Source of the DNA: Flavobacterium sp. IB48
GTDB taxonomy: Bacteria > Bacteroidota > Bacteroidia > Flavobacteriales > Flavobacteriaceae
Direction of reading: 5' to 3'
DNA: 64,000 bases
Assembly (NCBI RefSeq): GCF_016405855.1
Contig: NZ_JAEFCA010000001.1
Span: 966,107 to 1,030,106, forward strand
The position numbers were made by a program, and so were the translations under genes. Each line of letters begins with the position of its first letter. Position 1 is the stretch's first letter. The notes beneath the pieces were generated by a model. That model made no database searches. It worked only from the letters and a program-made list of their open reading frames with translations, and was not told where the DNA came from. Below are positions 24,346-34,015 of this stretch, piece by piece.

Positions 24346-27336
24346 ATGAAAAACAAAATTAGACATTTGATAATTTTGGTCTTTTCCATTTTTGTGCACT
24401 TGACCAGTTTTGCACAAACCAAAATGGTTACAGGAATAATAACTGATTCAGGCGGAATTCCCATTCCCGGAGCGAATATTGTCGTAAAGGGATCGCAAAC
24501 GAATACCACCTCTGACTTTGATGGAAAATATTCAATAAGCGCCAATACCGGAAGCGTCTTAATTTTTAGTTCTACTGGTTCTAAAACAATTGAAAAAACA
24601 GTCGAACAATCTTCTATCATCAACATTACTCTAACTGACGAAGTTTCTGAACTTAAGGAGGTCGTTGTTGTGGGTTACGGAACGATGAAAAAAAGCGATT
24701 TAACCGGTTCGATTGCACAAATTAAGGGTGATGTTCTAAATACCGTTACAAGTTCAAATCCGTTAGAGGCTGTTCAAGGAAGAGCAGCTGGTGTAGCAGT
24801 TCTTAACAATGATTCTTCTCCAGGTTCTTCTCCGAAAATAAGAATTCGCGGAAACGGATCTGTGAGTGCTGGTAATGATCCTTTAATTGTTGTTGATGGT
24901 TTTCCCTTGGTAAACAGCAATTTAAATGACATTAGTTCTAACGACATCGAATCTATGGAAATTCTTAAAGACGCTTCTTCGGCTGCTATTTACGGATCAA
25001 GAGGCGCAAATGGTGTTATCCTTATTACAACAAAAAGAGGAAAACAAGGACAAAACAATTTAGAAATTGTTGGTACACAAGGAATCTCCACTCCTACTCG
25101 ACTGCCTAAAACTTTAAATAGAGATAGTTTTATCAGTTTTATAAACAACGCCTATACGTATTCTACAGGAAAGCCGGTTTATTCTGCTACAAATCCTGCT
25201 CCAAACATCAATACAGATTGGCAAGACGAAATAATTCAGAATATGGCGCTTATGCAAAACTATTCTTTGTCTTTTAGTGGTGGAAAAGAAAATACAACTT
25301 ACCTTCTTTCTGGAAACATCTTTTCGCAAGATGGAATTGTAGAAGCTTCTGGTTTTAAAAAATTGACTGTCAGAACTAATTTAAATCATGAATACAAACC
25401 TTGGCTTACCGTTGGAACACATTTACAGGTTGGCCGCTCCCAGAGAGATATTCGAGATAATCCAACTGGAGATATCTTTCGATACGGATGGCCAACCATA
25501 CCTGTAAAAAATCCAGATGGAAGCTGGTATTATGCTACAGAAGATCCTGCCGTAAGTTCTTATTTTGAAGGAACTTGGAATCCTGTTTCGGAGGCATCAG
25601 AAATGACAAACGAAATTTCTACAGATCGTATTCTTGGAGATGTGTATGCGCATTTTAAACTTGCAAAAAATTTAACCTTTAAAACCAATTATGGTGTCGA
25701 TATTTCTAATGAAAAACAATATGAATACTACACTTCTAAATCTACAGCTGGAATTGGGTCTGGAAGCACAGGAACTGGTGGACAATATTATAGAAGACAA
25801 AGTTCTCAACTTACTGATAATATTTTAAGCTATTCTAACATCTGGAAAGATAAACACAGTCTTACTGCAACAGCAGTTTATTCATGGCAAGAATATGTTT
25901 ATGAAGATTTGGGCGTTAAAGGATCTGGTTTTCAAAATGATGCCACAGGAGCAAATGATATTACGTACGCCGACAGAGGAAGTATAACCAATTCTTCTAA
26001 CAAATATTCGAGCAAATTAATTTCCTGGACGGCAAGGACTTCATATGCTTATAATGAAAAATATCTTATAACATTAACAGGACGTTATGATGGATCATCT
26101 CGTTTTGGAACCAACAATAAATGGGGATTTTTCCCTTCTTTGGGATTGGGCTGGAATGTTGATAAAGAAAACTTTCTTAAAAACAGTAATGTCATTTCTG
26201 CTTTAAAACTTAGAGCGAGTTATGGTGTTACCGGTAATCAGGAAATTGGAAATTATCAATCTCTTTCTAAACTTGTTAAAGCAAATTATGTTTACGAAAA
26301 TAATCCAATTTTAGGATTTGTAGAGACAATTGGAAATCCAGATCTAAAATGGGAGCGTAACATTCAATACAATGCCGGTATCGATTTAAGTTTATGGAAA
26401 AGATTTGATTTGAATTTAGATTTTTATCAGAGACAAACTTCAGATCTTTTATACAACGTTCCTATCCCTACAACTTCTGGTTATTCTAGTATGCTTCAGA
26501 ATATTGGCGAAGTCAAAAACGTCGGTATTGAAGTCACTGCAAGAGTAAAAGTAATAGATTCTGATTTTAAATGGGAGATAGGCGGTAATATTTCTAAAAA
26601 CAAAAATGAAATTGTAAGCCTTTATGGAGATGTAAGCCGCATAAATGTTGGAAGTTCTTCTGCGGGAATTGCTAAATATCTAATTGTAGGACAGCCTGTA
26701 AATAGTGTTTGGGCGAGAGAATCTGCTGGTATTATTAAAACTCAGGAACAATTAACAGCTTATCAGCAAATACGTCCTACTGCGCAACTTGGAGAAGAAA
26801 TGTATGTGGACAAAAACAACGATAAAATCATCAACAATGATGATTATGTAAATATCGGAACAACTTCGCCCGATTTCTTTTACGGGATATCAACTAATCT
26901 AAGTTATAAAAACCTGACATTAGATATTTACGGGCAAGGTGCAACAGGTCTGGCTTCTGATGAGGATAATAACTATATGATTTATGGAGAAAATCAAATT
27001 CAGAACAGAAATTACATTCCTACTCAGTATGCTTATGACAGAATGTGGAGCCCAGAAAACCCTTCTGGAAATTTCCCTAGAGCTGGTGCAAAAGATGTAT
27101 ATCTATCAAATAGAACAAATGGTGACTGGAATTATTTTGTAGTTAAAAATATAAAACTAGCCTACAATTTATCTAAAGTAATCAAAAACGCTGATTGGGT
27201 AAAACAATTAAACGTGTATGTGAATGCGCAGAACTTTATCAATATTGCAAATCACAGAGGATATAATCCTGAAAGCGGAAACGTAACATCTCCATACGTA
27301 AAAACAATGCTTATTGGATTTACTGCTAAATTTTAA
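24346..27336 (+). CDS. SusC/RagA family TonB-linked outer-membrane protein
   Basis: A 996-residue TonB-dependent transporter. It begins with a signal peptide (cleavage after FAQ, residue 24), then a carboxypeptidase-like beta-sandwich (about 28-105: VTGIITDSGGIPIPGANIVV), a TonB plug (about 115-235: VVVGYGTMKKSDLTGS, RIRGNGSVSAGNDPL, DASSAAIYGSRGANGVILIT) and a 22-strand barrel. It forms the gated channel of a SusCD uptake complex with the lipoprotein encoded next. Substrate cannot be told: no glycosidase, peptidase or sigma/anti-sigma gene adjoins the pair. Confidence 0.95.
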   Translation: MKNKIRHLIILVFSIFVHLTSFAQTKMVTGIITDSGGIPIPGANIVVKGSQTNTTSDFDGKYSISANTGSVLIFSSTGSKTIEKTVEQSSIINITLTDEVSELKEVVVVGYGTMKKSDLTGSIAQIKGDVLNTVTSSNPLEAVQGRAAGVAVLNNDSSPGSSPKIRIRGNGSVSAGNDPLIVVDGFPLVNSNLNDISSNDIESMEILKDASSAAIYGSRGANGVILITTKRGKQGQNNLEIVGTQGISTPTRLPKTLNRDSFISFINNAYTYSTGKPVYSATNPAPNINTDWQDEIIQNMALMQNYSLSFSGGKENTTYLLSGNIFSQDGIVEASGFKKLTVRTNLNHEYKPWLTVGTHLQVGRSQRDIRDNPTGDIFRYGWPTIPVKNPDGSWYYATEDPAVSSYFEGTWNPVSEASEMTNEISTDRILGDVYAHFKLAKNLTFKTNYGVDISNEKQYEYYTSKSTAGIGSGSTGTGGQYYRRQSSQLTDNILSYSNIWKDKHSLTATAVYSWQEYVYEDLGVKGSGFQNDATGANDITYADRGSITNSSNKYSSKLISWTARTSYAYNEKYLITLTGRYDGSSRFGTNNKWGFFPSLGLGWNVDKENFLKNSNVISALKLRASYGVTGNQEIGNYQSLSKLVKANYVYENNPILGFVETIGNPDLKWERNIQYNAGIDLSLWKRFDLNLDFYQRQTSDLLYNVPIPTTSGYSSMLQNIGEVKNVGIEVTARVKVIDSDFKWEIGGNISKNKNEIVSLYGDVSRINVGSSSAGIAKYLIVGQPVNSVWARESAGIIKTQEQLTAYQQIRPTAQLGEEMYVDKNNDKIINNDDYVNIGTTSPDFFYGISTNLSYKNLTLDIYGQGATGLASDEDNNYMIYGENQIQNRNYIPTQYAYDRMWSPENPSGNFPRAGAKDVYLSNRTNGDWNYFVVKNIKLAYNLSKVIKNADWVKQLNVYVNAQNFINIANHRGYNPESGNVTSPYVKTMLIGFTAKF

Positions 27337-27354
27337 TTCTAAAAATCAATACTC

Positions 27355-28935
27355 ATGAAAATTCTAAAATATATCTTTTCAGGTTGTGCAATACTATTTT
27401 TTTCACAGTGCACTGATTTAGCAGAAGAACCGTATACTTTCCTGTCTCCAAGCAATTATTATAAAAATGCTGATGAATTGAATACTGCATTGGTTGGTGT
27501 TTATGATGGCTATCAAAATGGATTTAATGGTTATTACAAGTATATCATGTACTTGGAAGTCTTAACTGAATTTGGTTCTCCCGCGTACGCTAAAGATGAT
27601 GCACAACTCTGGAATGTTTGGTCAGACATGAACAATGCTGATAAAATGGTAATTACAAATTGGGACGATGCCTACAACATTATCAATAGAGCAAATTTAG
27701 TTATTGGCAGAGGTGCAGATGTTGAAATGGACGAAACTCTAAAAAAGCGATATTTTGCAGAGGCTCGTTTTATAAGAGCCGCAACATACTACAATCTAGT
27801 ACGCATGTACGGAGGTGTTCCGATTCCTGAAACTTTTACAGAAGGATTAAAAAACCTTGCAATTCCACGAAAAACAACAGAGGAAACTTATGCCTACATT
27901 ATTTCCGATCTAGAATATGCTGAAGAAAATTTGCCTCTAAAATCTAATTATTCAAGCGATAATATTTGGAGAGCTTCAAAAGGAGCTGCGCAAGCTTTGC
28001 TTGGAGATTTATACCTCACCCGAGGCAGTATGACTGGAGACAGAACTTTTTTTCAAAAGTCTAAAGATTACACTGCAAAAGTTATTCAATCGGGTCAATA
28101 TGATTTGCAGCCCGACTTTAAAGATCTATGGTTTTGGTGGAACATTAACAACAAAAACGGAATTGAATCTGTGTTTGAATTACAGTTTGGAGGTGTCGAA
28201 AATGAATACAACAACAACCACGTAATGTTTGGTGTAAACATAACCGAAACAACATTGGGTTGCTATATGTATCATCGATTTGGTCCTTCAATACAGCATT
28301 ATCTTTCATATAGTGATAATGATGCTAGAAAAGAAGGCAGTTTTTTAACGAAGGTAAATGTTACTGAAAAAGGAAATCCAAGTCATATTTTACAAACCAT
28401 AGAATTTGTCCCAGCCGACAAAGGTTTCTTTCCTGGGTCTAAAGGATGGAAAACAGCTTCGCCAGGAAATCTGAAATTTTATGACCGAACCGAAAGTTCG
28501 GCCACACTAAAAAAACCTCAAGCAAATTCTTATGCTATTCGTTATGCCGATGTATTGCTAGATTATGCTGAAGCAGAAAATGAAATTAACGGTCCTGCAG
28601 CAGCTTATGCATACGTAAATAGAGTGCGAAATAGAGCTAAGCTTCCAGATCTAACTCCAGGTTTAAGTAAAGAACAATTTGCTGATGCCATTTACAAAGA
28701 AAGAGGATGGGAATTTGTTGGAGAAGGGTTATTATTTTTTGACGAATTAAGAACCAATCGAATTGGAAAAAACGTTGCCGATCATGTTAAATATGGAAAT
28801 GATAACGGAATTAATATGTACGTAAACAATCCTTTGCAATTTGTTCCTTCCAAAAATTTCTTATTCAAAATTCCACGATATGATTTAGATTCTAATCCTG
28901 CTCTAGTTCAAAATCCTGATAACGTAAGTAATTAA
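27355..28935 (+). CDS. SusD/RagB family nutrient-binding lipoprotein
   Basis: A 526-residue surface lipoprotein with lipobox FFSQC (Cys19). It shows SusD landmarks: LSPSNYYKNADEL, helical TPR-like repeats with RFIRAATYYNLVRMYGGVP, the C-terminal YADVLLDYAEAENEI, and the closing KFLF-type segment (NFLFKIPRYDLDSNP). It caps the SusC barrel and binds the substrate. It follows susC by 18 bases and ends in a strong terminator, so the two form a complete unit. Confidence 0.95.
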   Translation: MKILKYIFSGCAILFFSQCTDLAEEPYTFLSPSNYYKNADELNTALVGVYDGYQNGFNGYYKYIMYLEVLTEFGSPAYAKDDAQLWNVWSDMNNADKMVITNWDDAYNIINRANLVIGRGADVEMDETLKKRYFAEARFIRAATYYNLVRMYGGVPIPETFTEGLKNLAIPRKTTEETYAYIISDLEYAEENLPLKSNYSSDNIWRASKGAAQALLGDLYLTRGSMTGDRTFFQKSKDYTAKVIQSGQYDLQPDFKDLWFWWNINNKNGIESVFELQFGGVENEYNNNHVMFGVNITETTLGCYMYHRFGPSIQHYLSYSDNDARKEGSFLTKVNVTEKGNPSHILQTIEFVPADKGFFPGSKGWKTASPGNLKFYDRTESSATLKKPQANSYAIRYADVLLDYAEAENEINGPAAAYAYVNRVRNRAKLPDLTPGLSKEQFADAIYKERGWEFVGEGLLFFDELRTNRIGKNVADHVKYGNDNGINMYVNNPLQFVPSKNFLFKIPRYDLDSNPALVQNPDNVSN

Positions 28936-28940
28936 AAACA

Positions 28941-28980
28941 AAAAATCCTTTCTATCTTTAGCGATAGAAAGGATTTTTTT
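28941..28980. terminator. Intrinsic terminator after susD, usable from both sides
   Basis: AAATCCTTTCTATC pairs with GATAGAAAGGATTT around a short CTTTAGC-type loop, with A-run before and T-run after. It separates susD from the convergent EnvC-like gene. Confidence 0.9.
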
Positions 28981-29001
28981 AGGTTTAAATCTAGAATAAG
29001 A

Positions 29002-30258
29002 TTATCTGCTTTGCAGCCATCCTTCTGGATTATTATTTGATGTATTTTGTAGAATCAAGAATTTGATGATTGTTTTTCCTGTATCACCACTTGTTCTAAC
29101 TTTTCCAATATTTTGTTTAATAGTCACTTTATCTCCCTGACTAACAGAAACTGAACTTAAATTTTGATATACCGTGAAAAAGTCTCCGTGCTGAATTACA
29201 ACTGCTTTATTCACTGGCGATAAAACGATAACCTTAGAAACTTCTCCCGCAAATACTGCTCTCGCGTTTGCACCGTCTTCTGTTGTAATCTCAACTCCAG
29301 AATTATGAACTGTAATTGAAGGGTGCAGTGGGTGTGGCTGATCTCCATAGCCAAGAGAAATAAATCCTTTCTCTACAGGCCAAGGCAATCTTCCTCTGTT
29401 TGCTTTAAAATCTGCTGCCAGAACTTTATCTTCAGGAGTCATGACAATTTTAGAAGAAGAAACTGGTGCCGTTTTTGTTTCGGTCGAACCTGGATTTGCT
29501 TTTGCTCTTTCTGCAGCTGCTTTTCTGTTTGCTTCCGCAATAGCTTCACGAATTAAACGGTCAATTTGTTTATCAATACGCTTAGATTCATTTTGTTTTG
29601 ATCGAATATCAGCAGCAATTTTATTTTTATCTTTTTTAAGGGCATTAACTAATTTTTGCTGTTCTTTTTTCTCTACTTCAAGCGTAATTTTTTCTTTTTG
29701 ATTCTCGGCTATAATCTTCTTTTTTACCTGTCTTTGTCCATCAAGTTTTGCGTTAAAATCAACTAACTGAGCTGTTTTTGACTGAATTTCAAGACCTTGA
29801 TTTTTTCTAAAAGTAGTATATTGTTTTAAATATTGTGCCCTTTTGTAAGCTTGCAAGAAACTTTCAGATGATAAAATAAACATCGCACGGCTTTGTTCAG
29901 ATCGGCTTTTGTATGATTTTAAAATCATTTCTGCATAATCCTCCTTTAGAACTTTTAGTTCTTTTTTAAGTTTATTTACCTGAACCTGATTAATATACAT
30001 GTCATTACTAATCAGTTTTTCTTGTTTTGCCGTAGTATTGATTAATTTCTCTTTTAGCTTAATTTTATTCGCCTGAATTAAATATTCATTTACAGCAGAT
30101 TTCTCTTGTTTTCGAACAGACTGAAGCATCTTTTCGTTATCTCTGATTTCCTGCTGAATTTGAGCTTTACGCTGCTCCAGTTTTTCTTGCTGAGAATCTT
30201 GCGCCCATACAAATGTAGTGGCACAAACTAAAACTAGACTTAGGAGAAATTTTGGCAT
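29002..30258 (-). CDS. EnvC-like murein hydrolase activator (degenerate LytM)
   Basis: A 418-residue exported protein: signal peptide (after VWA), a long coiled coil (about 20-250) and a C-terminal LytM/M23 domain (about 290-415). The zinc-binding residues are altered: the first motif reads HNSGVEI, where active enzymes have HxGxD-type ligands, and the last reads HGDFFTVYQNL, with Asn where HxH is expected. This is the EnvC pattern, an activator of amidases and not an enzyme. It is the last gene of the run starting with the flippase. Confidence 0.87.
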   Translation of the reverse strand: MPKFLLSLVLVCATTFVWAQDSQQEKLEQRKAQIQQEIRDNEKMLQSVRKQEKSAVNEYLIQANKIKLKEKLINTTAKQEKLISNDMYINQVQVNKLKKELKVLKEDYAEMILKSYKSRSEQSRAMFILSSESFLQAYKRAQYLKQYTTFRKNQGLEIQSKTAQLVDFNAKLDGQRQVKKKIIAENQKEKITLEVEKKEQQKLVNALKKDKNKIAADIRSKQNESKRIDKQIDRLIREAIAEANRKAAAERAKANPGSTETKTAPVSSSKIVMTPEDKVLAADFKANRGRLPWPVEKGFISLGYGDQPHPLHPSITVHNSGVEITTEDGANARAVFAGEVSKVIVLSPVNKAVVIQHGDFFTVYQNLSSVSVSQGDKVTIKQNIGKVRTSGDTGKTIIKFLILQNTSNNNPEGWLQSR

Positions 30259-30282
30259 GTTTATCTTTTTATTTTTGCAAAT

Positions 30283-31062
30283 TTACTTAATTGTAACTTT
30301 TTTATAACCGCTTGGTACACTATACGGAAAAGAAAGTTCTTCATTAAATGAAATATTGTTGTAATTCAAGTTAATGCTTGTCTTGCCTTTTGGCTGAACT
30401 GCATTGATTTCTATACTTGTAGGCAATGTTCCCTGATCAAAATTTTTAGCTTCTGAATAGGCAATTTGCAATGTTCTGTTTTCTGATGGCTGAGAAATCT
30501 CTTCTTTCTGAATTAAATATTTTTCCCCATCTAAGAAAAAGGTTTTCTTTATGTTGGCATCTTTATCTTCATCTAATCTGAATAGATTTTCTACAATAGT
30601 TTGCGTATATTTTCCTTTTCTTAAATCATCAAAAGCTTCTCCAATCAATAGATTTTGAACTTTGGTATAATCTAAATCTGTTCCAAGCCATTTGCTCAAA
30701 CTTGTAAAATCTCCTTCATAATAAGTACTATTAATTTTTTCATAATAACTTACTGCCGAAGGTGTTATCAAAGCTTTTGCCATTGTAATTCCTAAGAAAC
30801 GAACGCTTATTAGAATCTGTTTGTCTTTTTCAATTCTGATTTCTGCCGTAACATTTTGGCTTTGTTTTTCATCAGCATATCTTGCGCTCGCTTTTATGTA
30901 CAAAGTCGAAAAATCTAACTTGTTGTCGTAATGTTTTTCGATTACTTTTTTGTCTTCTTTTGGTGCAATTGTCTGGCTTGTATTTCCTTGCACTGCTACT
31001 GCTTTTGTTTTACAAGAAATTACAGCAATAGATAATGCTAGTATTGATATATATTTTTTCAT
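30283..31062 (-). CDS. DUF4292 lipoprotein
   Basis: A 259-residue lipoprotein (AVISCKTK, Cys17) of the DUF4292 type, which has a LolA/LolB-like half-barrel look (KLDFSTLYIKASARY, ISVRFLGITMAKALITP). It may carry or insert lipidated cargo at the outer membrane, but function is not established. It sits between the TPR protein (13 bases) and the EnvC-like gene (24 bases) in an order that I recall as common in flavobacteria. Confidence 0.78.
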   Translation of the reverse strand: MKKYISILALSIAVISCKTKAVAVQGNTSQTIAPKEDKKVIEKHYDNKLDFSTLYIKASARYADEKQSQNVTAEIRIEKDKQILISVRFLGITMAKALITPSAVSYYEKINSTYYEGDFTSLSKWLGTDLDYTKVQNLLIGEAFDDLRKGKYTQTIVENLFRLDEDKDANIKKTFFLDGEKYLIQKEEISQPSENRTLQIAYSEAKNFDQGTLPTSIEINAVQPKGKTSINLNYNNISFNEELSFPYSVPSGYKKVTIK

Positions 31063-31074
31063 TTGAATTCTCTT

Positions 31075-32427
31075 TTATTTTTTCTTCTTTAATACTTCAT
31101 TTGCTTTCAAAAAGTATTCCTCTTTTTTCTTTGCATCTCCCAATCCATTGTATGCCTCTCCTAACTGAATATTAAAATTTGATTCTAATTTTACGTCATC
31201 AACCACATAATCAAGACCCATTTCTAAGACGGTTTTTGCATTTTTAAACTGTTTCAACTGATTGCTTCCTAAACCTGCATAGTAATAAAACTGTGGTTGA
31301 CTTGGATAAACTTCGATCAGCATCATAGCTCTTTTGGTCATTGGTTCATACTGCTTAACTTGAGAATATGCCTCCAATAATAACATATTGGTCTCAAGGT
31401 CAGTATCTGAATGACTCTTTAAATCTTTTTCATAATATTTAATGGCATTTTCAAATTGTCCTTTACTATGATAAAACTTTCCAATTTCTTTGGCAACATC
31501 AACATCTTTATCGTTGTCAAAATAAGAAATGGCTTTTTCTAAATCGGCAGAATACTGTGGATTTTTATTTACATAAATCAAAAATTCATTCAAAGTTCTG
31601 TGTTTAATTTTTGAATCGATTTTTGAGCTTGCTAAAATCATATTCATCGATTTTATAGCTTTATCTGCTTGATTGGCATCCAAATATCCTTTAAACGAAC
31701 TCACTTGACCCCATTCAGAATTAGGAAGTTCTTTTGCCAATTGTTTTGCTACTTCTAGCGATTTTTCATTTTCATTATTTTTCGAATACAAAAAAATCAG
31801 ATTTACATAATTTGATTCTTCTTTCGGATTTTTTTTAATCTGTTCCAAAAGATTGTCAATTTCAGCATTTTGGTATTTTCCTTGAGATAAAATCTGTGTT
31901 TTATAAATTTCACGTTCAGCAGATTTTCCGAACTTATCATTCATTTCATTTATCGCGGTCAATGCCTTGTCATACTGATTGGTAATCATATATAACGAAA
32001 TCAAATCATCTTTATATTCTTCGTCAAAAACAATAATTTTTTGAATAATTTCAATTGCCAAAGGATAATTTTTTGTCTCGTAACTTACATCATAAATTCC
32101 AAGCCAAAACCATTTGTTTTTAGGATCAAGCTGTGTTGCTTTTTCAAAAGCATCTTGTGCATTCTGATATTGTTTAAGCGACAAATAGTTTTTTCCTAAT
32201 TCAAAATAAGCAACTGCATCATTGGGTTTAAGTTTTATACATTTTTCCAATGATACAATGGCTTTATCATAATTTTCAATTCCTTTTTGTTTTAATGATT
32301 CATAAAATGAGTCCTGATATTCGTCTGTTGCCATAGCAATATCTTCGGGTTCTGTCTGTGCAAAAACCGAAAATGATGTGCTCAACAAAGCAAAAAATAA
32401 AACCGTAAAAACTCTTTTTTTGATCAT
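31075..32427 (-). CDS. Tetratricopeptide repeat protein, exported
   Basis: A 450-residue protein with a signal peptide (cleavage after VFAQ) and a chain of TPR units, clearest at about 65-135 (AVAYFELGKNYLSLKQYQNA) and at the C-terminus (NIQLGEAYNGLGDAKKKEEY). It probably works in the periplasm as a scaffold for the neighbouring envelope proteins. No catalytic motif is seen. The gene starts 46 bases after the nucleotidyltransferase stop. Confidence 0.82.
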   Translation of the reverse strand: MIKKRVFTVLFFALLSTSFSVFAQTEPEDIAMATDEYQDSFYESLKQKGIENYDKAIVSLEKCIKLKPNDAVAYFELGKNYLSLKQYQNAQDAFEKATQLDPKNKWFWLGIYDVSYETKNYPLAIEIIQKIIVFDEEYKDDLISLYMITNQYDKALTAINEMNDKFGKSAEREIYKTQILSQGKYQNAEIDNLLEQIKKNPKEESNYVNLIFLYSKNNENEKSLEVAKQLAKELPNSEWGQVSSFKGYLDANQADKAIKSMNMILASSKIDSKIKHRTLNEFLIYVNKNPQYSADLEKAISYFDNDKDVDVAKEIGKFYHSKGQFENAIKYYEKDLKSHSDTDLETNMLLLEAYSQVKQYEPMTKRAMMLIEVYPSQPQFYYYAGLGSNQLKQFKNAKTVLEMGLDYVVDDVKLESNFNIQLGEAYNGLGDAKKKEEYFLKANEVLKKKK

Positions 32428-32473
32428 TTGTAAAAACTACATTTTAAACAAAACGAAACCTTGCTAATTTATT

Positions 32474-33490
32474 TTATTCTAAAACAGCATAATCTCCAAT
32501 ACTAATACTTGTAAATTTACCATCGTAACTCACATGGTTTCCGATCATTGCATTATCAAGATTAGCATTTTTAATTTGAGAATATGTTTGTATCAAACTG
32601 TCTTTAATTGTGCTGTCTGTTACGTGACATCCTTTTCCAAGAGAAACATTTGGACCAATTGTAGTATTCTTCAAAACTACATTTTCGCCAATATAACATG
32701 GAGGGATAATCGTTGAATTTTCTAATGTAACACCGTAATCAACCAAATGCTCGCCATCATTATGAAGAAAACCTAACATTCTTGTATTAGTTTCAACTGT
32801 AACATCTTTGTTACCGCAATCCATCCATTCGTCAACACTTCCTGTTTTGAAAACTTTTCCGTTTGCCATCATCGCTTTGATACCATCATTAATCTGGTAT
32901 TCTCCACCATTCTGAATATTATTGTCCAAAACATTTTGAAGTTCGTTTCTTAAAATTCCAACTTCTTTAAAATAATAAATTCCTATAACAGCTAAATCGC
33001 TAACAAACTCTTTTGGTTTTTCAACCAATTCTATAATTTCATTATTTTGGTTTAGTTTTACAACACCAAAAGCTTCGGGCTGTTCTACTTGTTTTACCCA
33101 GATTACTGCATCTGCTTCTGGATCTAATTCGAAATCTGCTCTAATTAAAGTGTCTGCATAAGCAATTACCGCTGGTCCAGAAAGAGATTCTTTAGCACAC
33201 ATAATAGCATGTCCGGTTCCTAGAGGCTGATCTTGGCGATAGATTGAAGCTTTAGCTCCTAATCCTTTAGCTAAATCTTCTAAACTTGTTACAACATCTT
33301 CTCCAAAAAAAGCTTCATCTCCTAAGATAAAAGCAACTTCTTCAATTGGTTCTTTTAATATTTTGGCAATATCTTCAACTAAACGGTGTACGATAGATTT
33401 TCCTGCTACTGGGATTAACGGTTTTGGAACTGTTAAAGTATGAGGCCTCAATCTTGATCCGCGGCCTGCCATTGGCACAATTATCTTCAT
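32474..33490 (-). CDS. Sugar-phosphate nucleotidyltransferase
   Basis: A 338-residue enzyme with the nucleotidyltransferase signature (MAGRGSRLRPHTLTVPKPL, with PVAGKSI after it), a metal-binding AYADTLI region, and a C-terminal left-handed beta-helix of hexapeptide repeats (NSTIIPPCYIGENVVLKNTT). It should form an NDP-sugar from sugar-1-phosphate and NTP, as glucose-1-phosphate thymidylyl- or uridylyltransferases do. The exact sugar is unclear. It lies after dut in an operon with a flippase, consistent with envelope polysaccharide supply. Confidence 0.87.
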   Translation of the reverse strand: MKIIVPMAGRGSRLRPHTLTVPKPLIPVAGKSIVHRLVEDIAKILKEPIEEVAFILGDEAFFGEDVVTSLEDLAKGLGAKASIYRQDQPLGTGHAIMCAKESLSGPAVIAYADTLIRADFELDPEADAVIWVKQVEQPEAFGVVKLNQNNEIIELVEKPKEFVSDLAVIGIYYFKEVGILRNELQNVLDNNIQNGGEYQINDGIKAMMANGKVFKTGSVDEWMDCGNKDVTVETNTRMLGFLHNDGEHLVDYGVTLENSTIIPPCYIGENVVLKNTTIGPNVSLGKGCHVTDSTIKDSLIQTYSQIKNANLDNAMIGNHVSYDGKFTSISIGDYAVLE

Positions 33491-33553
33491 TTTTTATTTG
33501 ATTTTATGGGAAGATTAAAAAAAATCTTCATTGGGTTTGGTCTTTCTTTTTTA

Positions 33554-33988
33554 TTATTTCACTCCAGTGCTTCCAAAGCCTCCTTCACCTCTTGATGTTT
33601 CAGTAAGTGTTTCAACTTCAATCCATTCAGCTCTTTCGTGTTTTGCAATAATCAACTGCGCAATTCGTTCTCCGTTTTCTATTACAAAATCGTCATTAGA
33701 TAAATTTACTAAAATTACTCCTATTTCTCCTCTGTAATCTGCATCAATAGTTCCTGGCGAATTTAAAACGGTTACCCCTTTTTTTGCTGCCAGACCGCTT
33801 CTAGGCCTTACCTGCGCTTCGTAACCAATTGGCAATTCTATAAAAAGTCCTGTTTTTACAATAGTTCTTTCTAAAGGTTTTAACGTAATTGGTTCTATAA
33901 TATTGGCACGCAAATCCATTCCTGCAGATGCAATTGTTTCGTAATTTGGTAAATCGTGCTGCGATTTATTGATAATTTGAATTTTCAT
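33554..33988 (-). CDS. dut: dUTP diphosphatase
   Basis: A 144-residue trimeric dUTPase with all five motifs: [20 protein letters not shown], the substrate-binding [24 protein letters not shown] and the C-terminal [10 protein letters not shown] arm. It hydrolyses dUTP to dUMP and pyrophosphate, keeping uracil out of DNA. It follows the flippase by 27 bases. Confidence 0.96.
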   Translation of the reverse strand: MKIQIINKSQHDLPNYETIASAGMDLRANIIEPITLKPLERTIVKTGLFIELPIGYEAQVRPRSGLAAKKGVTVLNSPGTIDADYRGEIGVILVNLSNDDFVIENGERIAQLIIAKHERAEWIEVETLTETSRGEGGFGSTGVK

Positions 33989-34015
33989 TTTTGAATATAA
34001 TTTTCTTAAAACGTC

